Part shown: piece after piece, positions 33,647 to 47,192 of the stretch
How the letters are laid out: every line of letters begins with the position of its first letter
How positions within the stretch are numbered: the first letter of the stretch is position 1
DNA from: Epiperipatus broadwayi
Taxonomy: Eukaryota > Onychophora > Udeonychophora > Euonychophora > Peripatidae
Direction: 5' to 3'
DNA: 64,000 nucleotides
Assembly (NCBI GenBank): GCA_028023455.1
Contig: JAQFVV010000031.1
Span: 7,554,093 to 7,618,092, forward strand
Translations under genes and position numbers: made by a program
Notes under the pieces: model-generated
The model's database searches: none
What the model was told of the DNA's origin: nothing
What the model saw: only the letters and a program-made list of their open reading frames with translations

Positions 33647-34756
33647 ATGCCACATAGTGAAGTTGAGTTCATAATTTTTAAGTATTTAAATAATTTTAAT
33701 AAAAATATTAATTTCACAATGAATTTTTCAAAATCAATTGCTCATTTTCTTGATATTGAAGTTATTTACACTAATAGAGTTCTTACTACTACTGTATATA
33801 GGAAACCAACTGATAATAACCACTATCTACATTTTTATAGTAACCATCCTAAACATTTAAAGGCTAATATTCCTTATAGTCAATTTTTAAGGATGAAGAG
33901 GATTTGTAATGATGAGAAATTTCTTCAACAAAATAATAGTATTTTATATAATAGATTGCTCAATATGAGGTATACTAAGACATTGTTGGATAATGCAGTA
34001 AGGATATCTTCTTTAATTGATAGAAAGAAACTTCTTTTATCTGAAAAGAGTAAAAAACAATTAGATGTTCCACCATTGGTTCTTACTTTTAATAGAGATT
34101 TACCTAATATTAACCGGATATTGGCGAAACATTTTAACATATTACAGTCCACAGATTATTTAAAATCTATATTTTCTGATCCACTTAAGGTTGTATGTCA
34201 AAAACATAGATCACTTAGAGATATACTTGTCAAAACAAATTTTATTAGTAGTTCTGTACAGGAAAAAGGATGTTCTCCATGTGAGGATAAAATATGTTTT
34301 ACATGTAAACATATTGTTGTGACAAAAGTGATCTTTAGTACTAAGAATCATAATTTTAAATGGTATATTCCTAATTATGTTACATGTAAAAGTGTTAATT
34401 TGATATATTTGATAGAGTGTAGTAGATGTTTAAACCAGTATATAGGTGAGTCAGCAAATAGTTTACATGTCAGAATGACTAATCATAGATTTGACATTTT
34501 GCATAAGAATAAAGATAGACCGGTTTCAAAACATTTTAACTTACCGAATCATTCAATTGATGATTTAAAAGTAGTGATTCTTCAGGAAAGTTTTTCTTCT
34601 ACAAGGGAGAGGAAACAAAAGGAGAGTTTTTTTATTTTTAAATTCAAGATCTTAGAAACACATGGATTGAATTTAAACACTGGAACTATTACATCTCAGG
34701 GTTACCTTCTCCAAATGTTTCTATATGGAGTTTTTATGGAAAATTTTCTTATATGA
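33647..34756 (+). pseudogene. PLE RT thumb and GIY-YIG endonuclease, intact frame
   Basis: An open frame of 369 codons joins the RT end to the endonuclease. Residues 1-70 hold SIAHFLDIEV and VYRKPTDNNHYLHFYSNHP, standard for the PLE palm-thumb. Near residues 209-220 lies a Cys cluster (CSPCEDKICFTC) of the PLE linker. From about residue 250 the GIY-YIG fold follows: LIYLIEC as the GIY strand, QYIGES as the YIG strand, then an Arg-containing helix (HVRMTNHR) and KESFFIFKFK with the likely catalytic Glu. It ends after ETHGLNL, as PLE proteins often do. The ATG at 33647 is not a natural start; it lies just after the frameshift that kills the YxDD box. Confidence 0.85.
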
Positions 34757-35270
34757 GGTTTTTTTATGTAAAGATTGGTTATATGGATGTTTAATATCTG
34801 TGTTTAATTAGTATATAGATAAATAATTAGTTATTATAAATTATTGTACTTTCACTATAATTTTTGATTAAATGTAAAGTATTTTAGTTTTTAATGAATA
34901 TTAAGTGAGTACAGCTATTTTTGTATGTGACATAGTCTAATTTTTGTATGTACACATATGTATATTTTAATTTTATTTTTAATTTTTATTTTTATATTTA
35001 TTTTAATTTAATAGAATTTAAGTTGATTAGGAGGGAATGTGTTTTTTTTTTCTTTTTTTTTTTTTCAATTTTTTTTGTTTCAATTTTGTCATGATTGAAG
35101 ATATTCTGTGTATTTTACCAATCAGGGGGTTTTGTTAAAAATTTTATCTTTACCAAATCTTAATTTTTATTATCCCATTTTACTGTGTATTTTTTTCTTT
35201 CTGAAAACCAGCCTCTGTAAATATAATATTATTTATTATTTATTTTTTTTTATATATATATATATATAAG
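34757..35270 (+). other. PLE 3' UTR and TA tail
   Basis: AT- and T-rich sequence after the PLE stop, ending in (TA)n at about 35251-35268. I see no hammerhead core in it. Confidence 0.55.
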
Positions 35271-36010
35271 ATAACAAATTCTAACTTCAATGCAAACATT
35301 TTTTTCTCTAATCCTTGAATTAAAAGTACTAAAGAAAAAGAAAATTGCTTATTAGAATGGTCGTTTACCTGGAAACTGACACTAATTTGTATTGCTACTT
35401 TTTTTATCTTGTATCTAACAATAAAAGATGCACATTTAATGATCAAAAATTCAAATTTCCCTAGAATTTTTATGGGCATATTACATAAAAGTAAAATATT
35501 GAATTTATTTGGAAGTAGACAGTTCCATAAACAAATTTTTTTTAATTTTAATATATTGAATAATTTCTCAGCACGTTTTACAGTTTTTATTACAAAGTTA
35601 AATTTGTGAATGATAATATCAGAATTCATAAATCTAGTAAAAAAAAGCAATGATTTTACTAGAGCTAGAAATTGTTCTATTAATTATACAATACTTATAT
35701 ATAGAACGACTATTATGAAAATAATGCAAAGGTTTGTTTTTTAGGAGGTCATATGATAGTAAGTGTGAGATAGTGATTCTTAATCTGTCTCTCTATGCAA
35801 AACTACCAAGAATGACTACTTATTAAATTTTAGGCAGTATTTCAACATTGACTAGATCATGTTTCTGTTTGATGATTATAATTTTGACGTTTGTTTGTTT
35901 TGCGCGGTGATATAATAATGGAATTGGAAACTAAAAGTTCTCGAATAAAATTCCAGGGCGAACGAAGATCACATGACCTCAGAGTAATTGCCCATTTGAT
36001 TAATTAATAT
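35271..36010. other. AT-rich non-coding DNA
   Basis: Frames at 35240-35650 (minus) and 35409-35609 (plus) overlap on opposite strands and show no known motif. Nothing else is seen. Confidence 0.5.
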
Positions 36011-36015
36011 TTACC

Positions 36016-36092
36016 TAGGCTGTAACCTCGAGAATATGCGTGTAAAATGCGATAGTAGGGACCTCTACAGTTGTTTAACCACAAGCTTACGC
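36016..36092. repeat. Relic related to the 56.7-kb inverted-repeat element
   Basis: GCTGTAACCT, then ATAGTAGGGACCTCTACA and CACAAGCTTA, align with the left terminal repeat of the element at 56673-57053 (GGCTATAATCT, CAGTAGGGACCTCTACA, CACAAGATTA). Confidence 0.55.
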
Positions 36093-38890
36093 TATGTAAG
36101 AAAAGAGGGGACGGAAAGATCTCCAATTAAAATTTTGAACAGTGTTTTATTATTATTTACATACACACTCATATATATATAACATTCCCCGTAGTTTAAT
36201 TAAATTTTTAAAATACAATTAGCGCAATAGACTTCAGAAACAATATATTATTTAGGTCTACAAAATATATTACAAAATATTTAGCGCTTTAAACTTTTAA
36301 TATTATCTAAAAAGTTTAACTAAACTAGTCCTGAAATTCATTTAAAATATAGTATAGTCCACAAATCATCTATCATTTCAAAAGAAGATAGTTGATTAGT
36401 AAAACATACATCTATTATGAATATTTGTTCTATCTTTCTAAATAAAAGTATCACATTAGAATTTTTCTAATATAAAATGTTCTAAAGATAGATTTATATT
36501 CTGAACGACGTAAAGTTTCCTTTTTTTATATATATTTTTTGCCCCAACAGTTTTCTGATAAGTAATTTTTCATTTTGTTAAACTTAAGGGGGAAAAAAAT
36601 TCTTAAACTGATAAATTCTTTAAATCCATGAATAATTTCGCATCAAGAAATGCATTTTTATCAGCTTGTTCATTATAAGCAAGTTTGATTACAAAAATGT
36701 TCTAACTGTAATCATTAACTACGGAAATAAATCTTTCTAAATGACGAGAGAGAGGGGAAAAAAACACGACTCAAAATACAAATTTAAAATTATAGCATTG
36801 AATTTTTACAGAATTTTTTACAACTCATTCTAAAGACAAGTTTATTCTAGTAATGAACCACGCTTTTTAAAGATTACTATATTTTTTCTCTCATTAAATG
36901 CATATACTTAAGAATGTATATGTACTTTACTACCGAGAATAGTATAAAAATTCCTGTTTTTAAAACTGGTATTAAAATTAACATGCTGAATCATGTAATG
37001 AATTTTAAGTAGAACTATAAATTTAATTATTTTTAATTTAAAATATGTTTTTTTTTTTTAAAGAAATATATGTCATTGAGTTTATTTTATAATGTCAATA
37101 AGTACACATCTCCGTATATTCTTTCAAAGGTGGTTTCATAATTATAATACACAAAACAATTTCCATAGATGTTCTTTATGAATGTTGTTTTATCGATATG
37201 AACCATTTTTATCCATATTTATGTATATACAAACATATATATCTACAGTTCTTCTACATTCTTTACTATATTCTACTTGTATTTCCAAGATTTATTTCAC
37301 TCTTCAGCTACATAACTTGGGGGAAAGGAGCATTTCTGAAATATAGGTGGAGATTTATACTAATGTGAATGTGGAAAAAATATGTTTAATATAATAAAAC
37401 AAGATTCATTACAATTGACTAAGATTTTACTAGCTTTACTAGCCAGTTTCAAACTAATTCCAAACAGAATGTAATCAACCACTACACATGCGCTATATTT
37501 TCTTATTTAACCATGTTGATTTAATTGACTATGACCCAAGCCACATAACAGATAATTTAAGAAGGTAAGAGTGGCTATCTTATCTTTGTGCCTAAATGCA
37601 ATTAAATAGGTCAATCATAAGTATCTTGGATTGAGAGTGTAAATATTTTATATTATTCACTTTACTTTCATTCTCTTTAATAAGTTTACAATGCATGTGT
37701 AACAGTTTATTATCATCTTTTTAAAATTACAATTTAAAACTGCACTAGTAAATATCTTAGTCAATTATATTATGTTTAACATCTGTTAATATTAACACAC
37801 AGTAAATGTTGAAATTTCATATCATAATAAAGAAAATGGGAATAAAGTGATTAATATAAAAATTGACACTTTCAATACAGATATCTAGGACTGACTTATA
37901 TATTTGCATTTATGTACAAAGATGAGATGACAGGTCTTATCTTTTCAAAGTCTTCACATCAGGCTTGGAGTCAAAATTTTTTCATAGTAAAGAAAACAAC
38001 ATTACTTTAATAAGATAATATAGCATATGTGCAGTGTTTGATTATCATCTGTTTAGAATTAAAACAAGTTTCATAAATAAAAATGATTATGGGAAAATAC
38101 TTATAAATTTCTACTTCCTTTAGAAATTTAAGAAAAGATAGTTTAAATATTAATTATAACTAATATAATAAATATCTTTATAGACAATATTAAAAAAAAA
38201 CAATTTTCTGATTACTAAATAAAAACTAGTAAAGAAGTAATTGTCAATAATAGCTCCCCCCCCCAACATACCTAGTGATTTATAACCCCATGTCTTCAGA
38301 TCATGAACCTACAGTAGTTTGAAAATTGGCATATAATCTGGACTTTAACTTTCTAATTAAAGGAGGAATTACAAACACATCACTATAATTTTTGCAGAAT
38401 TTGAAAGATTATAAAACTTTTTACACCCAATAAATCAAAAGTTAAAAGTATAATTATGTTTGGAAATATGTATTAGACTATTTCCAATTTACAAAAAGTA
38501 ATTCTTAATTTTTATAAAAAAAATACACACTTTATTTAAACTATTAAAATATGTGTAACTATTAGCAATAGCTCACATGTGACTATTTAATACAATGTAT
38601 TCTTTTTCTTGAGATATTTTTGGCAAGCTAGTGACAGCACTCATATGTAAATTGAGTTTGGGATCTTCATATTTGTAAATGCTGAGAGTAAAATGATGTT
38701 GTTTCCAATTAAAGCTGCATACACTTCAATATTTATGTAAACATAGGTATTAAATAATTCTCCATCCGGTTTTGAATTAAAAGCACTATAAATATTGAAC
38801 AAAGCAATAAGAATATAATGAATTCATTTATTTGGAGAAATCTGATATTTATAGGTATTCCTTTGACAATATTGTTGAAAATTCTGAATG
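36093..38890. other. AT-rich non-coding DNA
   Basis: No open frame, RNA gene or clear repeat found. A C-run of 9 lies near 38266. Confidence 0.55.
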
Positions 38891-38924
38891 AAATATATAT
38901 TGTAACATAATAAAAAGTTGCCCT

Positions 38925-39370
38925 ACATGTTAGGGCAGCATTTTATAACTGAAATAAATAGATGATCATGAAATAATCACTATTATCACCCTTAAAGTTA
39001 GGGTGCCATTTGTACTCAATTGGATATGACAATGTCATGATAGAATAATCCCGTTTAATAATGCCCTGAACATTGCAGTACCATTTGCAACAAAATAAAT
39101 ATGAGTATATGCTTACTTCCGGTACAGTCTCACTGATATGGATGGTATTTTTAGCAAATCAAAAAGAAACAATAGAAAATAATAAATATAGCCTGAATAA
39201 AATATAATCTAGTCATTTGTTGCCCTATATAACAGAATGAAAATGAGTCCTGAAGTTGGACCTCATTTGTAACTGAATAAAATGTATATTGAAGAAAAAT
39301 GATCCTAATTTTATAATGCCTATTAAGTAGTGATTCATAACAGAATAAATATTATATACTAAAGTACAAA
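38925..39370. repeat. Degenerate minisatellite-like repeats
   Basis: Several diverged units of roughly 70-75 bp share CCCT-A--TTAGGG or CCCTGAA, then CCATTTGTAAC-like and AATAAATAT segments (around 38922, 38990, 39060, 39220 and 39300). Exact unit borders are unclear. Confidence 0.45.
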
Positions 39371-39387
39371 TACTAATTAATTGTCTC

Positions 39388-39471
39388 GCATTGGTGGTCA
39401 AGAGATCAGTGTGACTGCCTTGCACTAGCAGGCAGTTACCCGGGTTGCAGGTTCGTGTCCCGGCCGATGCT
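39388..39471 (+). tRNA. tRNA-like sequence, probably pseudogene
   Basis: Acceptor strands GCATTGG and CCGATGC pair over 7 bp (one G-T). A D-arm GTCA...TGAC is present. The T-arm halves CCGGG and CCCGG pair, but about 7 extra bases (TTGCAGG) sit between the first half and the TTCGTGT loop. The anticodon arm (CTGC/GCAG or ACTGCC/GGCAGT) has an enlarged loop containing TTGCACTA, so the anticodon is uncertain. The insertions suggest a tRNA pseudogene or SINE head. B-box GGTTCGTGTCC at 39450. Confidence 0.5.
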
Positions 39472-39484
39472 ATGACACTTAAAA

Positions 39485-40630
39485 AAAATAAAAAATACTA
39501 ATTAATTAATAATCATTAAGTATTTAAATAATTCTTTATCTAGTCACATATCTGACTGTTAACGCTACTAAGCAAAATACTGATGATAATTATAATTTTA
39601 GCATCATGAGTTCAAATAGCACTTATAATAAAATAGAAAACAAACAAAATTATCATTTCAAATATCCTAAATATAAACATTACTTAAAATAAATTAAAAT
39701 AAAGCAAATAAATGAAATATCATTGTCTCGAAACAATGATGTATGCTTAAGATATATTTCAGTTATAATCAAATGAAAATAATGATAAATCATTCAGCAA
39801 ACAAATTCTAATATATCTAATGAATCAAACATCATCCTTATGCTTAAATTTAACAATGTTTATATATAAATAAAATAATTTATGAATGATTGAAATAACA
39901 GCTTTTTATGTTCTATAAGTTTACAATATTTCTAATATCTAAATAAATATATACCCAATAATTAATTTTAAATCTGAATTTAATAAAATAATAAATGATA
40001 CTAACTCAGCCAAGCTTGTGCAGCATCTCTCTAATAAAAATTGGATTACACAACGAATAAAAATAAATATTCTTATATACAACAAAAATTTAAGGTTCAC
40101 AATACCAATATTATTTTTTAATTCTAACAAAAATTAAATAATCTATATCACAATTTCAATTCATTACACTGATAATTTGTTTTTATACATATCTCCTTAA
40201 TGTAATATCACACAAATAAAAAGAACAAATATATTTAAAATACTACACATTTAATTGTATTGTTTATAACTTAGCATTGTGAATGTAGCAGCAAAACAAA
40301 ATAACATAAAACAATGAAAGAATAAAAAGTTTATCTAAAGTATATGATTTATTATTCACATATTTATTTAAATTTCTAAAATAAATAAAATCAATTTACA
40401 TTATTAAGATAAAATTAATAATAAATAATTTTATATCAATGTTATTGTCATCATAGCAATACACTTCAGTGCTGTATAAGTTAACATATCCACCACCAAA
40501 ATAAACAAAAAAAAATTATCTTACATTTTATCACATGTATATATAATATTATAATTTATTGTCTGTATTTCTTCAAATCAGTATATGTAATATTATAATT
40601 GAATATTTGTAAATTCAGTAATTAGATATA
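39485..40630. other. AT-rich non-coding DNA
   Basis: No recognisable features; the minus-strand frame at 39939-40130 is AT-driven. Confidence 0.55.
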
Positions 40631-40633
40631 TAT

Positions 40634-41000
<367 letters not shown>

Positions 41001-41189
41001 ACCCTTACTTCTCGATGTATAATATAGTTTGAAATACAACTAGCTCAATTAAATTATAATGCCTAATTAAAATTTGCATATCTATCTTTAATTTACTTTT
41101 ATACTATCATATTCTAATTAAATTTATTACCAATTATCAAAATCAATATATTTCTATAGTATGTACTAATTAAATAAGTATTTATTAAA

Positions 41190-42020
41190 ATCATGAGACT
41201 GTGAAGTAAAGTTACAAAGCAATAAGTAGATTTACATTGAATCAATATCTCCCAAGACATTGTTTCAATGGCATAAGAATACTATTACCTCCTTATTAAC
41301 TTACTACTACATCTACAGCATTCTTATGGCTTTTAAATAAAATAAATTATCTTTAATAATAATAAAAATAAATCTCAACCTTTAATTAAAATATAATTAA
41401 ATAATCTCAGGATCTTCTAATAATTTTAAAGTAATAATAATTCATGTAAGTAAGTATGATAAGGGATTTTATATCAAACCTAAATACACCTAACTTATTC
41501 TAATAATAATATATAATACTAATCTTATGGTATAACTTAATCTTATCTATTTCTGTTATATCATCAATCATTAAATAAATAATCATATGTATATCTTTTA
41601 TTTTCGTATAGCATCTTAATTTTGGAATAGATCAAAATTTTATAATTCAATAAACTGTGGCAATAAATAATATTGTACTCTTATAATGTGCATTATAATT
41701 ACCCTATGACCATAATAATATTATATGTTAATATCAATCAATTCTTATAAGATGATATCAAGAAAATATTGTGTTTATTTCTAAATAATAATAATAATTC
41801 ATATTGTGCAAATATTATGTTTATTCAAATTATCTGTTGTCAAATGCTGTGGTGCAAAATAATGAACTCGACACACTTTTAAAACAAATTAAACAAATTT
41901 ATTTACATTAACTTTAACCATGAATTTATTTACAATATTTACAGTTCAAAATTATGAAAACAAAGAAAATAAAACAAGAAAATAATAATACACTCTGTTT
42001 ACACTGTTATTAACTCATAC
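41190..42020. repeat. Dispersed repeat, copy A
   Basis: Similar in the same orientation to 61670-62500. Shared strings in order are TTACATTGAA-CAATATC, CAATGGCATAAGAA, AATAATCTCAGG-TC, GA-AAGGGATTTTAT and, later, AA-TAA-TCG-ACAC followed by AACAAATTTATT-like sequence. It could be an LTR or other long non-coding element; no domain is visible. Confidence 0.6.
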
Positions 42021-44260
42021 TCTTAATAAGTAATTATACATTCTTTAAAATGCTGTACTAATAACATTGAAGTATGTTTTCAAACTTAGACTTTAAATAA
42101 ATGTCAGTGAACTTCAATTATTACACAGAAAAATCTATGTAAACAATATTTATGTAGCATATGTAAACAACTAAACTTTAATAATTAAATTGCTACATCA
42201 CTTAAATATTAATGTTATTCATTTCATCATGTACTAATATGTGTTTACTTTATTATCAGCATTACTTTAATAACATAATACAAAAACTAATGTATCTTTA
42301 TAATGTAATAACAAATAATTGATTATGATTTCTATATTTCACTTAATGCAATTTATGCTACATGTTTTATCAAATATGCATTACATATATGTACTGTTAA
42401 ATAATAATATTTAAATTATTCATCAATTTCAAATTCATAAAGTATTATATTAGATAAATTCTATGATTCTTTTCTATGTAAAATTATTACTTTACTTCAT
42501 GTGTTATTCTACTCCTTCTTAATAAACTTCTACCTACAAAATATCCTCTAAAAACTTATTTAAAATTCCGGGAAAACAACCTTCAACTTTAAATAAATAC
42601 TAATTATCCAAACTATTTATACTTCATCATCTATATTCAGTAAATCTTCAATTCAAATATAAACTTCTACATAAAACTTAATTTAATTTATCCAATAAAA
42701 CAAAAATAAAAATATAGACTTTTAAATCTCTTCCTAACTTACAATAAAAATAATTACTTATGAATAATAAATATAATTCTAATACTCCAACATAATAATA
42801 ATAATAAAAGAATAAAAATCAAAATTTATTTACGAAAGAATCATATAATTATTTCTAAAACTTCTTATGTAATGTTGTATCATATTTATATTATAAATTC
42901 AAATTATGCATATCTAAATAAAACTGTCACTGCCAATATAATGTGTGTGTATTTTTAAAAATATTTATACATTCATTCAAATAACATAACATTTGGATGA
43001 TCTAAAGAAAACATATCAAATACATCAAAATTATTATAATTATACAATTTTTACCATAAATAATGATCTAATGTACAGTCCATCTTCCAATATTCTTCGG
43101 AACTACAGCTTCATAAAATAAATCACATTTACACTCACAATCATTCTTTAACATATTACGTGTTATATTAATTATAAGATAAACTTATGCAATTAATTAT
43201 TATATTACTTTTAGTTACTATTTTAAGAAATGTACCTATCTTATTTTTAATAAATTAATAATATTTAATTTTTATGTTAGATAAATAAAACAGAATTCAT
43301 ATTACGTAACTCCAGTGATGTCTTCTTTTCACCATAATAGTTCTTTAATCCTAGGTACACATTCACTAAAACACCATTTCCGTTTTCCGGTCCATCACGT
43401 GGTTTTTTAAAAGTTTATAAAATGATAACGTTCTTTTAAAATAAAATAAAAGTTCCCCACAAGAAAAATAAAATAAAATTAAAATAGTTTATAGGCTCCG
43501 GATCCAGTTCCTTAACGAAAATTATTTAAAGTTATTATTTCTAAACTAGTCTATAGTTTATGAAAAATTATCATTTAATTATTTTAATTGACTTGGACGT
43601 CCACATATTACTTGCGCATTTCTTAACAAAATATCCAGGTAAGAATAAGCTTCTTCATCTAAAACAACCAGCGTTTAGACTATTTTAATATAATAATTTT
43701 ATTATATTAAGACTTTTAGCTAATTATACTCTCAATTTATTTGCCTTTTAAAATTGTCAACATTCAGTCTTTTAAAACATAAAGACTTAATAAGGCAAGT
43801 ATTTATAAAACTACTTTTATTTCTAATATCTTTACTTAAGATATATATTTAAATTTATAGCTTGCAAAAAATACTTTCTTCATAAAGAAGTATTTTATTC
43901 TTTAAAATATCTATTTTTAAATAATCAATAGCAATTAGCTTTTAAAATTATATACTGTCCAAAATACTACTTTTCTCCATCTCGTAATTTTCCGAACTAA
44001 TCCAGCGTTTGTCATATTTCTAGTATAAAGTTTCCGATATATTTTCACTATATATGATGTTCCCATGACCATTTGCTTGTAAATTGAGCTTCAATATAGA
44101 GACGATTGATAAGGAAAAATTAAATTAACACTGCATGTCTATCATTTAACAATTTTATAAATTATTTATAACGACACTCTTGTAATTTTAAAATTGATTT
44201 TGAGAGCGTCTATCAAATTTACTTTGCTATTTTTAATAACACAATTAACTTGAAAAATTC
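42021..44260. other. AT-rich DNA, possibly the rest of repeat A
   Basis: No coding frames. May belong to the same element as copy A, but homology to the 62.5-64 kb region is too weak to claim by eye. Confidence 0.4.
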
Positions 44261-44269
44261 AATCACAGA

Positions 44270-44330
44270 GTCCCCTCCTAACAATTGAACTAAGCTTTTA
44301 TACCAGAAGAAACTTCTCATTTGATTGGTA
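44270..44330 (-). promoter_or_regulatory. Promoter-like CCAAT and TATA, minus strand
   Basis: On the minus strand GTACCAATCAA (about 44328-44318) is followed by GGTATAAAAG (about 44305-44296) and then a GGGGACTC stretch about 30 bp on. It would drive transcription toward repeat A. Spacing is plausible for RNA polymerase II, but chance TATA-like strings are common in such AT-rich DNA. Confidence 0.35.
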
Positions 44331-45260
44331 CATTTAAACAATCAACTTGCTGGCTTATTTACATATTTACCAACAACACAAAATTAAAAATAAATAATGA
44401 CTTATTTAATATTTAATATTTATTACATTATCAAATTTTAAAATAATCCTTATCGTTTATTTAAATCCACTAAACATTTTTAAAAATATTCTTATTTACT
44501 TGATTTTTACTTTATACTTTTATAAGATTATTTAAAATACACTAAGTCTTTTTTATACGTTATATTTTTAAAGCAATACTTTTAAAAATCAGATTTAATA
44601 TTCTACATTGATTTATCTTTATTTTATCTCGTGATAGCTCACGTATTATTTATAAATTTTATAACATGATTTTTAAAATAGTTTTGCAATTTTACTAGAT
44701 AACTTCCAAGCATGTGTGTGCGTATCTAACTAACATCTGTTTTTTACAACAAAAGAAACGCTTCTCATAATCTAAAAATAACTAACAATTGCATTTTTAA
44801 AACAAATATTTATTTTTTAAAATAAATAAGATATTATAACAGATTTTAAAATAATTATTCGATATTATTAAAATCAAATATTAATCTTCTATTTAAGTAT
44901 TTATAATAATTAAAAACATTTATATTCTTTTATAACATTATTTTATCAACAATAAATATATGCATTTAATTTTAACTTGTCTTTTAAACACTTTTAGTTT
45001 TAAATACCTACTTATTAAATATATTAATGCAGTATTAACTATGGCCAGTTTTCCCAACCATATACTACTATCATCTTTATTTAAAATGTCTCTCTCAATT
45101 TCAGCACAATTTCACATATCAAATACTCATAGATTGCTTTAATTAAACCTTTTGAAATATTACCATAAGCAAAATTAACATCACATATTCAAATATATCT
45201 TAAATTTAAAATTTTTAATAGATTAGCACAAAAATCAGATGGTGACCCATACAAAAGGGC

Positions 45261-45262
<2 letters not shown>
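44331..45262. other. AT-rich non-coding DNA
   Basis: Nothing recognisable; the 60-codon frame at 44960 has no motif. Confidence 0.55.
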
Positions 45263-45330
<68 letters not shown>

Positions 45331-45358
45331 AATATCAATTATAAATATATATATATAT
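45263..45358. repeat. (TA)n microsatellite
   Basis: A TA run of about 60 bp, then TA-rich sequence up to the terminus of the next element. Confidence 0.9.
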
Positions 45359-47166
45359 TGTACCAGATCGCTCCGCTGAAACCACTTACTTACACGTATA
45401 TAAGTTTTGGCTGGTTTCAAACTTCTCCATAATACATTTACAATTTTGTTTACTTATAAATGTTACGTGAACGAACCGGCACATTCGAGCAAAATGGGAG
45501 ATATTATTGATAGCTTTAACTATCAACAATGGCCCACCTCGGCTGCTAGATTCAAACCCCTACTATCCAAACACTTTATTTGTTTCAGAGTAAACCCTGG
45601 GTGCCAGCTAGTCTCAGACTAACATATTTGGTCAGTAGGCTCATAATCCAGCACTCAAAACGATCCCAAAACTAGCCCAGTCTAATTTTAATCAATAATA
45701 AATATAGTTTAATTAGTGGTGATTGAATTGATAAAAGATTGGTAAAGAATAGGTAAAAGAGATTGATAAAAAGAGATTGATAAAAAGAATTGACTGACAA
45801 ATAAAGTTTAATTTTAAAGACAATTTATTAACTAACATTAATTTACTAAATTTAAACATCTTTATAATTTTTAACTAATATAACACACGCACATTTTAAA
45901 TTAACACATTATAATATATATCTTATGAAAAGCATAAATAATATTTGACATCGATAAATTATCTCACATTCACAAACACGCACATCAATAGTTCATTTTA
46001 TGCATGCTTATAGAGTTCAAATTACTTGTCTCTGTAGGATTTACGAATTACAGCGGTGGCTACTATATATAAATGAGAATAATAAAATGTTTTACCTAGG
46101 ATTTTTGGAATGTGGATATTGCTTGTTGTTGGCTGCTTCTGACGGAGTATATCTAACCAGTTAGATTTGACATTTCTTGAAGAGATTTGATGCTAATCCA
46201 TTGGTTTTATTCCTGGAGACAGTTGAACATTGATGGAGGATTTCTGAGCTGTTATGCAGACATTATTTCATGGGCAGGTTTTGATGATCTTGTTGGACTA
46301 AAGGGCTGAAGTAAGAGTGTATATTCCCAAAAGCTGCTCAACACCGCATTTCTGTTTCTGGATACATAATATAAACTGCACTGTTATCTGAACTGAAACA
46401 AGACTAACTCTGAAAACTAGGCTGACACTGATGTCCAATAAAAATCTGGCTATTTATATATGTGAAGTGTTTTTGCTTTAATATCCTCCAGCAATATGTG
46501 TTGTCGAAATTCCTAATCCTTTGACAATGTGTTTTTGAAGATTGTTTAATTAGTAGTAGCTTTCATAAACATGTTGTTTTTATATCTTTAATTAGTAGCC
46601 CACCACTGGTGTGGTTTTTTTAAATCATTATTTAACTTAATAGCCATCGCTGTGTTTTCCAAATATAATTTCTTTCTAACTTTCATTTATATTTTTTTTA
46701 ATATTATTCTAACATGCATACATTTATTTACACTCACACACACATATATAATTTATTATAATAAGCTTGAATGAAAAGAGATTTATATTTTTTAAACTTT
46801 AAATTATTTATTTTTACGAATACTAATTAAGGAAAACTTTACTTCCTTTTATAAAACTTTTAGTTTAACTTTCTAAAGAAAACCCCCTTCCCACTTTTAA
46901 TCAATTATTTTCCAACTTTTATTTCAAACTCTTTTACGAAAGATTTTTATTTTAATAATTTTTTTTAGACAAAATTATTTTATATACATGTGCCAATTTG
47001 GCCTTGGCAAAAGCTATCAATAATATCTCCCATTTTGCTCGAACGTGCGGGTTCGTTCGTGTAATATTTATAAGTAAACAAGATTGTAAATGTATTATGG
47101 AGAAGTTTGAAACCAGCCAAAACATATATACATGTAAGTAAGCTTTCTGTGGTTCGGTCCGGTACA
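45359..47166. mobile_element. 1.8-kb element with about 160-bp terminal inverted repeats
   Basis: TGTACC at 45359 and GGTACA ending at 47166 bound inverted repeats of about 160 bp (45359-45518 and 47010-47166). They are highly similar inside (GTTTTGGCTGGTTTCAAAC, GAGCAAAATGGGAGATATTA) and less so at the outer 35 bp. The element sits between TA tracts on both sides. The interior (45519-47009) has no transposase, RT or other domain, so it is non-autonomous. A DNA transposon is the simplest reading, but a fold-back made from two retroelement ends, as elsewhere in this window, is possible. Confidence 0.7.
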
Positions 47167-47192
47167 ATATATATATATATTTATATATATAT

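Larger units (their letters stand above)
31050..35270 (+). mobile_element. Penelope-like element, nearly full length, broken
   Basis: The element holds, in order, an N-terminal PLE domain, the RT and a C-terminal GIY-YIG endonuclease, all on the plus strand. It is bounded on the right by TA-rich sequence near 35.26 kb; its left end is unclear. A TATA-like TTTTATAAAAAG lies at 31047-31058. The reading frame is broken by at least two in-frame TGA codons and several frameshifts, so it is dead. Most PLE domains are still easy to read, so decay is moderate. Confidence 0.85.

Noticed and set aside
33925-34152. 75-codon minus-strand frame
   Set aside because: A shadow of the PLE RT/GIY-YIG frame.
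35042-35066. Poly(A)-tail-like T run as the end of a minus-strand retrocopy
   Set aside because: It lies inside the PLE 3' UTR with no gene-like sequence beside it.
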